This document shows, piece by piece, positions 25,405 through 33,721 of a stretch of DNA of 64,000 nucleotides. The first letter of the stretch is position 1, and every line of letters begins with the position of its first letter. Made by a program: the position numbers and the translations under genes. The stretch spans positions 620,001-684,000 of the forward strand of contig NZ_LR777654.1 in assembly GCF_902806995.1 (NCBI RefSeq), read 5' to 3'. The notes under the pieces were generated by a model. The model made no database searches. It saw only the letters and a program-made list of their open reading frames with translations, and was not told where the DNA came from. The stretch is from Chlamydiifrater volucris (GTDB lineage: Bacteria > Chlamydiota > Chlamydiia > Chlamydiales > Chlamydiaceae).

Positions 25405-28047
25405 ATGACTTCTGCCGCAACATCTGGTTCGTCCGCAAACACAGCAACAGTTTTATCTAAAGAGTTATCTTTTACGGAGAAATCCCTTTCCTTTACCAAC
25501 AGGGATATAACGAAGATCGCGTTGATAATTGTTGGGCTTGTTTCGGCTGTTAAACTATTTGTGATGGCCGCTTGTTATTTTGTTTTTGGCTCTTCCATTA
25601 TAGGCTCAGTCATCTTTACCGTTGGAGCTGCCTTGCTCCTGCTTTCTTTATTGGCTATTGATGCTAGAAGAAAAACCTTCCCTCCAGGAGCACTGCCATC
25701 TGAGTTGTACCCCACACATACTAGGGATCTCCCCCTTCACTTTGCTGCCAAGCTTTGGCATTTGCCAGAAGTCACAGACTTCTCTTCAGATTACACTAGC
25801 CAAATACTACAGCCTTACACAGTTTCTGCCCCAGGAATTTCTGGAGATTTAAGTTATGACGGCAGTGCTTTATTAGTAAGACTCTTGGGTATTGGTAGAG
25901 ACGATTGGAGACATCACACTATATTCTTCCGTGATTGCCGATTAATTAAAAGAGAAATCCCCAATCTGGCAAGACACATAGACGGATTAGTTCTAACGAG
26001 AAAAAGAAATGTCATAGCTTTAGATGAGCAACCTGTTTTCATTACGGAAAGCCTTTCAGAGCAACTGTTGTCTCAAGCACTGGCGTCCACACAACAATTA
26101 TCCCAGGAAGAAGTAGCTACTATTGATATTCCACAGGAGCACGTTAATCAATTAGGGAAACTTATTCTTATTGTAAATAATGAATTTAATGAAAAAACAA
26201 GTCCCAAATTATTTAAAAAATTAGTTCAGACTTACACAGCCGTATTCTCCATCGCCATTCAGAACGATTTAAGGTCTATTCAACTGCCATTGTTAGGTAT
26301 AAGTGATTCTGACAAGAGCGATTTTGAGCGAGAAAACCTTTGTTTACTAGCTCTACTACACGCAATACAGCTCAATCTACTAGTACAACCAGAACTAGCC
26401 CACTTTAGGGTTAATCATTTGCCTAAAAGAATTTTAGAAAGAGATCCTAAACTCTATGCCAGGATTTGCGAATATCTTCGAGATCCTCAAAAACCTCTTC
26501 CAGATAGGAGCTTCTTTAAGGAGACTCCTATTTTAGAGCACGTTCCGGCTGATAGAACTGTCCAGTATTACTCTAGTAAGTCTGAAGTGGGCTTGCTACT
26601 TACACAAGCTACCGAGAATTTTCTCGAAAGGCAAAAAGCTCGACAAGCAGAAAAGCTTCGGGAAGCTGCTGCTAAAGAAATCAAAGACGCAGGGGATAGA
26701 CCTACACCTGCTCCAATATCCCAGGAGACTGTTTCTGCGGTCTCAGCTTTACTAAGCTCTTCGACAGCTAGACAGATCTCTTCTAGAGTTAAAAAGAAAC
26801 CCGACTCTAGGCCAATGTCAACTCCTACACCTGTAGCTCCAGCCCCCACTCCTGTGGCCCACACACCTGTAACTACCCCTGAAGCAACTCCTACACCTGT
26901 AGCTCCAGCCCCCACTCCTGTGGCCCACACACCTATAACTACCCCTGAAGCAACTCCTATACCTGTAGCTCCAGCCCCCACTCCTGTGGCCCACACACCT
27001 ATAACTACCCCTGAAGCAACTCCTATACCTGTAGCTCCAGCCCCCACTCCTGTGGCCCACACACCTATAACTACCCCTGAAGCAACTCCTATACCTGTAG
27101 CTCCAGCCCCCACTCCTGTGGCCCACACACCTATAACTACCCCTGAAGCAACTCCTATACCTGTAGCTCCAGCCCCCACTCCTGTGGCCCACACACCTAT
27201 AACTACCCCTGAAGCAACTCCTATACCTGTAGCTCCAGCCCCCACTCCTGTGGCCCACACACCTATAACTACCCCTGAAGCAACTCCTACACCTGTAGCT
27301 CCAGCCCTCACTCCTGTGGCCCACACACCTATAACTACCCCTGAAGCAACTCCTACACCTGTAGCTCCAGCCCCCACTCCTGTGGCCCACACACCTATAA
27401 CTACCCCTGAAGCAACTCCTACTCTTGAAGGGCCCCTGGAATTATCTTTGCAAAATCTTCTTGAACAGCTCAGTTCTTTGCTCTCACTTTCTGGAAAAGG
27501 AGCTTGTTGTAAAAAATTCTTGTCAACGAAATCTAAAAAAGAATCCTTTAGCATTGTCAGCAAATGCTCCTCTTTAACTCAGAATATGTTTAATACAAAT
27601 ACTCCGAAGGATTTATTTGCAGAACTTTTTGAAAGAGAGAACCCCATAACGCTAACTCCGGATTCTAGATTAATGATAGTAAACGAGTTAGTCGAAAGGT
27701 TCTTTGGATCTTTGACATGCACAGAACTTTCAGAATATCTACTAGAGATTTTAAAGAACGATTCTTTCCTTTCTGAGTTTGGCAAGAAGAATCGTACATC
27801 TTTGCAAAAAGTATACGCAGAGGCCTTACAAAACTCTCAATTGTCTTCGCCTTCAGAAAACATATCCCCTTCAATGTTTGATTTGCATAAAAAAGGAGTC
27901 GTTAAAATGGGTAAAGCGATAAGCAAAGCTTCACACAAGGCTGTTAAAGTTGTTAGGGGACTAGGATCATCAGACAAGTCTCGACCGCATCATGCCGAAC
28001 AAGACAAATCCAAAGATGATCCTAAATCTGATCCAGAGTGGCAATAA
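25405..28047 (+). CDS. Inc-like membrane protein with nine 22-residue Pro/Ala/Thr repeats
   Basis: An 880-residue protein. Residues ~38-87 are a bilobed hydrophobic hairpin (ITKIALIIVGLVSAVKLFVM…, then IGSVIFTVGAALLLLSLLAI). Residues ~110-400 form a soluble domain related to the genes on either side (LVQTYTAVFSIAIQ, then LRSIQLPLLGIS). A short charged coiled segment (RQAEKLREAAAKEIKDAG) leads into nine near-identical 22-residue repeats of the form PVAPAPTPVAHTPITTPEAT (residues 476-673). A C-terminal helical domain (FAELFERENPITLTPDSR…) ends in a basic tail (KMGKAISKASHKAVKVVRGL). The repeat probably works as an extended spacer, comparable to Pro-rich linkers of secreted effectors. Function unknown. 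Confidence 0.75.
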   Translation: MTSAATSGSSANTATVLSKELSFTEKSLSFTNRDITKIALIIVGLVSAVKLFVMAACYFVFGSSIIGSVIFTVGAALLLLSLLAIDARRKTFPPGALPSELYPTHTRDLPLHFAAKLWHLPEVTDFSSDYTSQILQPYTVSAPGISGDLSYDGSALLVRLLGIGRDDWRHHTIFFRDCRLIKREIPNLARHIDGLVLTRKRNVIALDEQPVFITESLSEQLLSQALASTQQLSQEEVATIDIPQEHVNQLGKLILIVNNEFNEKTSPKLFKKLVQTYTAVFSIAIQNDLRSIQLPLLGISDSDKSDFERENLCLLALLHAIQLNLLVQPELAHFRVNHLPKRILERDPKLYARICEYLRDPQKPLPDRSFFKETPILEHVPADRTVQYYSSKSEVGLLLTQATENFLERQKARQAEKLREAAAKEIKDAGDRPTPAPISQETVSAVSALLSSSTARQISSRVKKKPDSRPMSTPTPVAPAPTPVAHTPVTTPEATPTPVAPAPTPVAHTPITTPEATPIPVAPAPTPVAHTPITTPEATPIPVAPAPTPVAHTPITTPEATPIPVAPAPTPVAHTPITTPEATPIPVAPAPTPVAHTPITTPEATPIPVAPAPTPVAHTPITTPEATPTPVAPALTPVAHTPITTPEATPTPVAPAPTPVAHTPITTPEATPTLEGPLELSLQNLLEQLSSLLSLSGKGACCKKFLSTKSKKESFSIVSKCSSLTQNMFNTNTPKDLFAELFERENPITLTPDSRLMIVNELVERFFGSLTCTELSEYLLEILKNDSFLSEFGKKNRTSLQKVYAEALQNSQLSSPSENISPSMFDLHKKGVVKMGKAISKASHKAVKVVRGLGSSDKSRPHHAEQDKSKDDPKSDPEWQ
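26830..27423 (+). repeat. Nine tandem 66-bp in-frame repeats
   Basis: Unit length is exactly 66 bp (22 codons), nine units. Differences are few: GTA/ATA in the first unit's Val/Ile codon, ACA/ATA (Thr or Ile) at the unit end, and one C-to-T giving ALTP in unit 8. Near identity at silent sites points to recent slippage or unequal crossing-over, so copy number is likely to vary between strains. The strand opposite is also open through the whole repeat as a by-product of the period. Confidence 0.95.
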
Positions 28048-28094
28048 CAAATTTTTAATTTCTACATAAACAAAGGTATACTTTCGGTATCATT

Positions 28095-29159
28095 ATGACA
28101 ACACAAATACCTATAGTCTTCTCCCGCCCCCTAGAGAGCGCGAATGTTAGACTTTCCAATCTATTGGATAATAACAAACGCGTTGCTACGAGCATATCGG
28201 ATATCACAAAAATAGTTCTAATTACTATAGGATTGATTTCTTCGTTAGAACTCATTTGCGCTGCCATCTACTTACTCTCAATTGCCATCATGCCTGTGGC
28301 GCTCTTTGTTCTGGGCGTGGGGTTGGCAATTCTTTTAGTCTCTTTGGCAGGAATTGATTCGTACAAAAAAGATTTCCCATCTACGCTAGAAGATCTTACA
28401 TCTATTCCTCTCAACACCTCGTGGTTAACAAAGCAGTATATGCCATCTTCTTGGCAAATTCCTTTCCTAGAAAGTGAACCTGAAGGAGAGCTAAACAAGA
28501 TTTTGACAGAGAAATATGCAGTTTTCAATGTCGAAGGGGAAGATGAGTTTGACCAATATTCTGAGATATCTCATAAAACTCTCCCTTTTACAATCCTCTT
28601 ACGAGAAACGCCTCGATCTATAAGAAATAGAGTCGCAGACGATTCTTCCGCAACGGTATTGGTTTCTAACACGCAAAAACCTGATTATGGGCATGGCAAA
28701 CAAGGCTTCTACCTTCGCGGGCTTCCAATAGGATTCAAAGATAAAATCTTGAGAGAGATGATAAACAGACCCATTCCTTCTGATGATATATTTGCCTGGG
28801 AAACCCCCAAAGGCACGCAAGGCTCTGGAAGATACATCTTTGCTCTGGACTTATCTTCAAAGTTGACCCAGTTACCCTTTCAGGGTAGCCTTATCTCTTC
28901 TTCCTTTACGGAACAATTTTTTGCAGATTTGGTTCAGTTAAATTCGAAATTGATCGTCTTTGCTAATATGAACCAAATTTCAAATCTGCATTTGCAAGAG
29001 CTATTGGGCATCAATCTTTGTCCTAAAACTCATCCTGAGAGATCCGAATGGAGGAACTTGTGTTTCTTGGCCTTACTGTATGCTGTAGAACTGGAGCGAG
29101 TCAGAGGAAACTTCGTAAAAACTATCAGTATAGACACTGTTGGTGACTGGAGGAACTAA
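28095..29159 (+). CDS. Inc-like membrane protein, third of three
   Basis: A 354-residue paralogue of the preceding gene: ISDITKIVLITIGLISSLEL matches its RDITKIALIIVGLVSAVKL, followed by a second hydrophobic helix, so residues ~40-87 form a bilobed hydrophobic domain. The C-terminal soluble part shares LLGINLCPKTHPERSEWRNL and CFLALLYAVELE with the neighbour's LLGISDSDKSDFE and LCLLALLHAIQL. It has no repeat region and no C-terminal helical domain. It ends in a hairpin that overlaps its last codons. Function unknown; probably inclusion-membrane located. Confidence 0.72.
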   Translation: MTTQIPIVFSRPLESANVRLSNLLDNNKRVATSISDITKIVLITIGLISSLELICAAIYLLSIAIMPVALFVLGVGLAILLVSLAGIDSYKKDFPSTLEDLTSIPLNTSWLTKQYMPSSWQIPFLESEPEGELNKILTEKYAVFNVEGEDEFDQYSEISHKTLPFTILLRETPRSIRNRVADDSSATVLVSNTQKPDYGHGKQGFYLRGLPIGFKDKILREMINRPIPSDDIFAWETPKGTQGSGRYIFALDLSSKLTQLPFQGSLISSSFTEQFFADLVQLNSKLIVFANMNQISNLHLQELLGINLCPKTHPERSEWRNLCFLALLYAVELERVRGNFVKTISIDTVGDWRN

Positions 29160-29187
29160 AAACCTCCAGTCTTTCAAGACTTTTTTC
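29145..29187. terminator. Terminator-like hairpin at end of Inc-like gene
   Basis: GACTGGAGG (29145-29153) pairs perfectly with CCTCCAGTC (29163-29171) around a 9-nt loop that holds the stop codon. A T-rich stretch follows (CTTTCAAGACTTTTTTC). It separates this gene from the convergent E1 fusion gene ending at 29224. Confidence 0.7.
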
Positions 29188-29223
29188 AATATTTTCCTTC
29201 GCTTATAAGTAAAGTTATGGAAA

Positions 29224-31257
29224 TCAAAATTCTGCTAGCTCTTTAATCCCAGCAAGAATCCGATCCTTTTGAGGAAGGACTTCACTTTCGAGGACCTTAC
29301 AGTAAGGGACGGGAGTATTGAGACCGCATAATCTGCGTATGGGAGCATCAAGGTGCATACCAGCTTCTTCTGCGACAACAGCCACAATCTCACTTCCAAA
29401 ACCGCAGATTTCTGGTGCTTCATGGATGACTAAAAGCTTCCCGGTACTCTTCACGGACTCTATAACCATAGCAGAATCCCAGGGGATTAGGGTTCTCAAA
29501 TCAATAAGAGTAATGGATATCCCCAGGGCATCCAACTCAGATAGTAGATCTACACACAACACCAAAGGCATTCCCCAAGAAACTACCGTAAGATCTCTTC
29601 CGTCTCGGACTTTCGCTGCCTTACCGAAAGGAAGAATATAGTTACTGGAGTATACTGCTCTTGAGCTAAAGATTCTTCTTTGGTACAGGGCCTTATGCTC
29701 CATAAAAACAACAGGATTTCTGTCTCTAATCGACGCTTTCATGAGGGCTTTGGCATCTGCTGCATTGCTTGGGTAAGCCACTTTTATTCCGGGACAATGA
29801 GCCAAAAACCCTTCTATACTTTGAGAATGGTAAGGCCCCCCCTGAATATACCCTCCGCAAGGAGTCCTTATAACAATGGGGCACTCCCACTCTCCTGCAG
29901 AACGATAATGTATACTTGAAGCCTCACCAAATAGCTGATTAATTCCGGGCCAAATGTAGTCTGCGAACTGTATTTCTGCTACAGGCTTATGAATCTCATC
30001 AAAGGACATTCCTACAGCTGTGCCGATAATGGTAGCCTCAGCCAATGGAGTATTGAAGCAACGATTTTCTCCAAAAGCATCTGTTAGCCCTCTGGTAACT
30101 CCGAAGACTCCTCCTTTATCACCTGCTACATCCTCCCCAAAAACAACGACACCAGCATCCCTTTGCATTTCTTCCAAGATACCCTCTCGAATCGCATCTC
30201 GCATAGTTTTAGGTTCATTTTCCGAAAAACTCGATTCATGAATATTTTCATAATCAATGAGAACGTCAGTAGGAGGAGCATATACATGAAGAGAGGCTGT
30301 TCCCCTACCTGGGAACGGTGTCAATAAAGCTTCTGAAGCTGCCGCTTCCACTTCCTTGCTCACTTTAGCCTTCAAATCTAAAAGCTCTTCTCTTGAAGCT
30401 TCTCTCCTTAAAAGAATCTCCCTTTCTAAAACGGTAATAGGATCTTTAGATTCTTGTAAAAGAGACAACTCACTTGCTGTGCGATATTTTTCATGATTAT
30501 CAGAATTGCTATGAGCCTGTAATCTAGCAACCTCTGCAATAACAAGCGCAGGCCTACTTTGGATCCTGGCCTCTTCTACAGCCTGAGCAAAAACTCTATC
30601 TAAATCACAATAGGAAGTCCCTGACACTTCATAAACGGATATACCTTTGTAACATTGTCCTAAAGCAGCTAAATCTGCTCCGCATTGTTTATCGAAAGGA
30701 ACAGAGATGGCCCAGCGATTGTTTTGTATTACAGTAACAACAGGCAAGTAATGTAGGGAGACGTAATTCAACATCTCATGGAACTCGCCTTGTGACGTGG
30801 CTCCTTCCCCAGCAGATACGTAGACAACCTCTTGAGCTCCAGAATTCTTTACGGCCCACCCTCTACCTGCTGCGTGCAAAAATTGCGTACCTACAATACT
30901 AGACTGACAACAAATACGCATCTTTTTGTGCGAATAGTGATATGGCATCATACGACCAGAAGAATGATCTGGAATATCTCTGGCCAGAAAAGAAGCAAAA
31001 ATTTCTTGTAAGGAACAACCTAAAGCCAAAGGGAGTGCTTGGTCTCTGTAGTAAGGGAAGAACCAATCTTTTCCTGGCTCTAAATACTTGGCTGCTAGGA
31101 TCCCGACCAATTCGTGGCCGGCGCAGGACAACTGAAAACTTCCTCCCGAATCACTTTGTCGAGAGAGCTTGAACATTTTTTCTTCCGCGAGACGTACGCG
31201 ATACAAAACCTCGATTGCCTCAACTAAGGAAGACTGAACTCCCCCTTTTACAAGCAT
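29224..31257 (-). CDS. Fused E1 alpha-beta subunit of a 2-oxoacid dehydrogenase (CT340 position)
   Basis: A 677-residue fusion. Residues ~1-320 are E1 alpha with the thiamine diphosphate motif GEGATSQGEFHEML…NNRWAIS (GDG…NN type). Residues ~340-677 are E1 beta with EDVAGDKGGVFGVT, EIQFADYIWPGINQ and the C-terminal transketolase domain (VIHEAPEICGFGSEIVA). Separate alpha and beta genes are usual; a single chain is typical of this chlamydial enzyme, annotated as pyruvate, acetoin or branched-chain 2-oxoacid dehydrogenase. The substrate cannot be fixed from the sequence. It follows dnaJ by 27 bp in a leftward rpsU-dnaJ-E1 operon. Confidence 0.9.
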   Translation of the reverse strand: MLVKGGVQSSLVEAIEVLYRVRLAEEKMFKLSRQSDSGGSFQLSCAGHELVGILAAKYLEPGKDWFFPYYRDQALPLALGCSLQEIFASFLARDIPDHSSGRMMPYHYSHKKMRICCQSSIVGTQFLHAAGRGWAVKNSGAQEVVYVSAGEGATSQGEFHEMLNYVSLHYLPVVTVIQNNRWAISVPFDKQCGADLAALGQCYKGISVYEVSGTSYCDLDRVFAQAVEEARIQSRPALVIAEVARLQAHSNSDNHEKYRTASELSLLQESKDPITVLEREILLRREASREELLDLKAKVSKEVEAAASEALLTPFPGRGTASLHVYAPPTDVLIDYENIHESSFSENEPKTMRDAIREGILEEMQRDAGVVVFGEDVAGDKGGVFGVTRGLTDAFGENRCFNTPLAEATIIGTAVGMSFDEIHKPVAEIQFADYIWPGINQLFGEASSIHYRSAGEWECPIVIRTPCGGYIQGGPYHSQSIEGFLAHCPGIKVAYPSNAADAKALMKASIRDRNPVVFMEHKALYQRRIFSSRAVYSSNYILPFGKAAKVRDGRDLTVVSWGMPLVLCVDLLSELDALGISITLIDLRTLIPWDSAMVIESVKSTGKLLVIHEAPEICGFGSEIVAVVAEEAGMHLDAPIRRLCGLNTPVPYCKVLESEVLPQKDRILAGIKELAEF

Positions 31258-31284
31258 CCTACCCCCTTAGCAATCTATTAACCG

Positions 31285-32454
31285 TTATACAGCAAAATCA
31301 GAGAAGAAACTCTTAATTTTGTCTAAAAAACCACGTTTCTTGGGAAAATTTTCAGCTTTTTCTGTAGAAGAAAATTTCCTTAATAGATCTTTCTGCTCTT
31401 CCGAGAGCCTTTGCGGAGTCTCGACCCAAACTCTGACAAGTAAATCTCCCTTGCCTCTCCCATGAACGTTTGGAAAGCCATGCCCGCGCACTTTCAGCAC
31501 TGTACCACTCTGGATACCCTCAGGTATGGTTAATAAGCAAGTACCTTCTTTGAGTAAGGTAGGGATTTCCTTCTTCATTCCTAACGCCGCATCAACAAAA
31601 CCTATAGGAAGGTCCAAGATTAGATTATCGCCTTGTCTTTCAAAAACGGGATGCGAGGCTACATCGATACACACATAGAGGTCCCCTGAAGGCCCTCTAT
31701 TTTTTCCTGCATCACCGTAGCCATCCATCTTCAGACGCATTCCCGAATCAACCCCAGCAGGAATATGCACAGAAATCTGACGCTTATCTTTAACTCGTCC
31801 CTGTCCTTTACAGTTCTTACAAGGATCTACAATAACCTTTCCTTCTCCTCCGCATTCAGGACAGGTAGAGGCCATAGAGAAAAACCCTCGCGTTTGGACA
31901 ACTTGACCGGAGCCCCTACATTTTCCACAAGTTTTGACTCCGTCTTTGGTCGAAGCTCCGGAGCCGTCGCAGCTAGCACACGCCTGGTAACCAGAAATCA
32001 CCAACTCTTTATCCACTCCGCGCGCAGCTTCCTCAAAACTCAGTTTAATATGAACCTTCTTACTAGCCCCTCTAGAAGCGCTAGCGGCATCCCCGCCAAA
32101 ACTATCTCCGCCAAGACCCCCAAAAAGATTGTCAAAGATAGAGCCTCCGCCTCCCAAATCACCGAACGCGCCCATAAAGGTCCTGAGAGCGTCCTCCATA
32201 TTACCGAAGCCTCCCCCAGAAAAACCTCCAGCTCCAGCAAAGGGCCCATCCTTCCCGTAACGATCGTAAGACTCTCTTTTTTTAGGGTCACTCAGAACTT
32301 CATAGGCCTCAGAAACTTCCTTGAAACGCCTCTCAGCCTCAGCATCCCCGGGATTTTTGTCTGGATGATATTTGACCGCAAGCTTCCTGTATGCCTTTTT
32401 TATTTCTTCTGCAGAAGCACCTCTCTCTACACCCAACACAGAGTAATAGTCCAT
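31285..32454 (-). CDS. dnaJ: DnaJ, Hsp40 co-chaperone
   Basis: Stimulates DnaK ATPase and delivers unfolded clients. J-domain residues 1-70 include the HPD motif ([10 protein letters not shown]), followed by a Gly/Phe-rich region ([11 protein letters not shown]), four CxxCxGxG zinc repeats ([32 protein letters not shown]) and two beta-domains. Full length at 389 residues. No CIRCE element was seen upstream; rpsU starts 206 bp earlier and ends 29 bp before dnaJ, so it may be read through from rpsU. Confidence 0.96.
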   Translation of the reverse strand: MDYYSVLGVERGASAEEIKKAYRKLAVKYHPDKNPGDAEAERRFKEVSEAYEVLSDPKKRESYDRYGKDGPFAGAGGFSGGGFGNMEDALRTFMGAFGDLGGGGSIFDNLFGGLGGDSFGGDAASASRGASKKVHIKLSFEEAARGVDKELVISGYQACASCDGSGASTKDGVKTCGKCRGSGQVVQTRGFFSMASTCPECGGEGKVIVDPCKNCKGQGRVKDKRQISVHIPAGVDSGMRLKMDGYGDAGKNRGPSGDLYVCIDVASHPVFERQGDNLILDLPIGFVDAALGMKKEIPTLLKEGTCLLTIPEGIQSGTVLKVRGHGFPNVHGRGKGDLLVRVWVETPQRLSEEQKDLLRKFSSTEKAENFPKKRGFLDKIKSFFSDFAV

Positions 32455-32483
32455 ACACTCCTAAACCAAGTTTCACATCAAAA

Positions 32484-32660
32484 TTACCGGCTACGATATT
32501 TTGCTGCAGCTTTAGATTTCGCTCTTTTCTTCACAGACGGCTTATCATAAAAACGATGCCCTTTGGACGCTTTCATGATTCCCTCTTTATCAACTTTCTT
32601 CTTCAAAACTCGAAGAGCCTTGTCTATTGGCTCACCAATTCTCACTTTAACACTTGGCAT
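32484..32660 (-). CDS. rpsU: RpsU, 30S ribosomal protein S21
   Basis: Small basic ribosomal protein of 58 residues: [20 protein letters not shown], then [17 protein letters not shown] and a basic tail. The start at 32660 matches the family N-terminus; the frame stays open to 32759 but the extra 33 residues are not S21-like. Leads the rpsU-dnaJ-E1 group. Confidence 0.95.
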   Translation of the reverse strand: MPSVKVRIGEPIDKALRVLKKKVDKEGIMKASKGHRFYDKPSVKKRAKSKAAAKYRSR

Positions 32661-32793
32661 CGACAACCTTACAATAGATTCAAAAAACAAATCCCTCCGC
32701 TCCAGAGAAAAACATTTCTGTAGAGAGCGGTTCGCGGCAAATTGTAACACCATCATCATTACCCTTCAAGAGTTAGTTCACTCTAAATCTCCC

Positions 32794-33405
32794 TCAAAAC
32801 GGAGAAGGTCCTGAATAATCTAATTCCAAAGAATTTTCCGCAGCACCTCTTTCCCATTGAGACTTTAGCAGAGACAGCACTCTGGAAAAATTTGGCACAA
32901 CGACATCCACCGTTATATCATCAGGAATATTTTCAAAAAAACCCTTGTTAGGACATAAAATCTTTCGAGAACCATACCCTTTACAGAAATCAAAAATTTC
33001 CTTCACTCCAACCACCTTCGGCTCTACTAGAGTCCTAACCTCTCCGTCTACTAGCTCTCGAAGACAAATAAAACCCTCCCTCTTACTTACAGCAATACAG
33101 ACAGTAAAAACTCCATTCTCCCGAGGAACAAAAGCTTCTGTGGTCGACCATCCCAAAATTGGAATTCGCAAACTATGAGCTATCCCTAACCCATAGGCCA
33201 CACCCTGACGCAGAGAGGAAAATCTACCAGGACCTTTGCATACCCCTATCATCTCTGGTGGATAATCTAACCCTCTAACAAAATCACCGAGAGAATCTAA
33301 ACCCTCCTTATCCGGCAACTCTTTGAGAAACGAAATATCATAAAAATCCGCAGAATAAGCAAAAAAAGGCCTTCCCACGGAAGTATCTAAAAGCAAAACT
33401 CGCAT
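32794..33405 (-). CDS. tsaB: TsaB-like protein, tRNA t6A37 biosynthesis
   Basis: A 203-residue member of the TsaB branch of the ASKHA/Gcp family. N-terminal MRVLLLDTSVGRPFFAY corresponds to the ATPase phosphate-1 strand, and GVCKGPGRFSSLRQGVAYGLGIA is the characteristic TsaB helix-loop. TsaB pairs with TsaD and TsaE to make threonylcarbamoyl-adenosine on tRNA; TsaB itself lacks the metal-binding His pair, as here. CT343 position. It lies 133 bp from rpsU and is transcribed leftward. Confidence 0.88.
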   Translation of the reverse strand: MRVLLLDTSVGRPFFAYSADFYDISFLKELPDKEGLDSLGDFVRGLDYPPEMIGVCKGPGRFSSLRQGVAYGLGIAHSLRIPILGWSTTEAFVPRENGVFTVCIAVSKREGFICLRELVDGEVRTLVEPKVVGVKEIFDFCKGYGSRKILCPNKGFFENIPDDITVDVVVPNFSRVLSLLKSQWERGAAENSLELDYSGPSPF

Positions 33406-33721
33406 ACCAACAGATATTTTTAACGCAGTGAACTAGAGAATGATAAAGCAAACTTTGTTTAAGAACAACTCCGTGTCAAAACTACCTATGAATCACTTTT
33501 CTTCTCAAAAAAGAAATACTATCTGGCATCGGAAAAACATCATCTTCTAAACCATCAATAACTCTTTGGGTATAAGCAAACTTGTGCGTAGTGAATTTTT
33601 TACTATTCAATCCCCTAATGGATCTTCTTAAGACTTTTTTCTACACCTCCTTTCTCTCATAAAAAAAAACCAGATGTGCTAACCTTTGCACTTTAGAAGC
33701 AATTAATTCGTGTAGGTAACA
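33406..33721. other. 316-bp intergenic region upstream of lon
   Basis: Divergent spacer between tsaB and lon. It is AT-rich, with no recognised tRNA, no CIRCE inverted repeat and no clear terminator. It must hold promoters for both genes, but I cannot point to a specific box. Confidence 0.4.

Noticed and set aside
26830-27423. Repeat block as CRISPR array
   Set aside because: Units are contiguous, 66 bp, with no unique spacers, and they are in frame within a gene.
26568-27563. Long minus-strand open frame of Gly/Val-rich repeats opposite the 880-residue Inc-like protein
   Set aside because: It stays open only because the 66-bp repeat period is a multiple of three and lacks stops in that frame; composition is not protein-like and no start signal is seen. 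The second minus-strand frame at 26818-27390 is rejected for the same reason.
32661-32759. Longer N-terminus for ribosomal protein S21
   Set aside because: The S21 family starts at M-P-S-V-K-V; the upstream 33 codons do not resemble it.
33680-33715. GTGCTAAC near lon as a CIRCE heat-shock operator
   Set aside because: The second arm (GAGTGCTAA) is absent at the right spacing.
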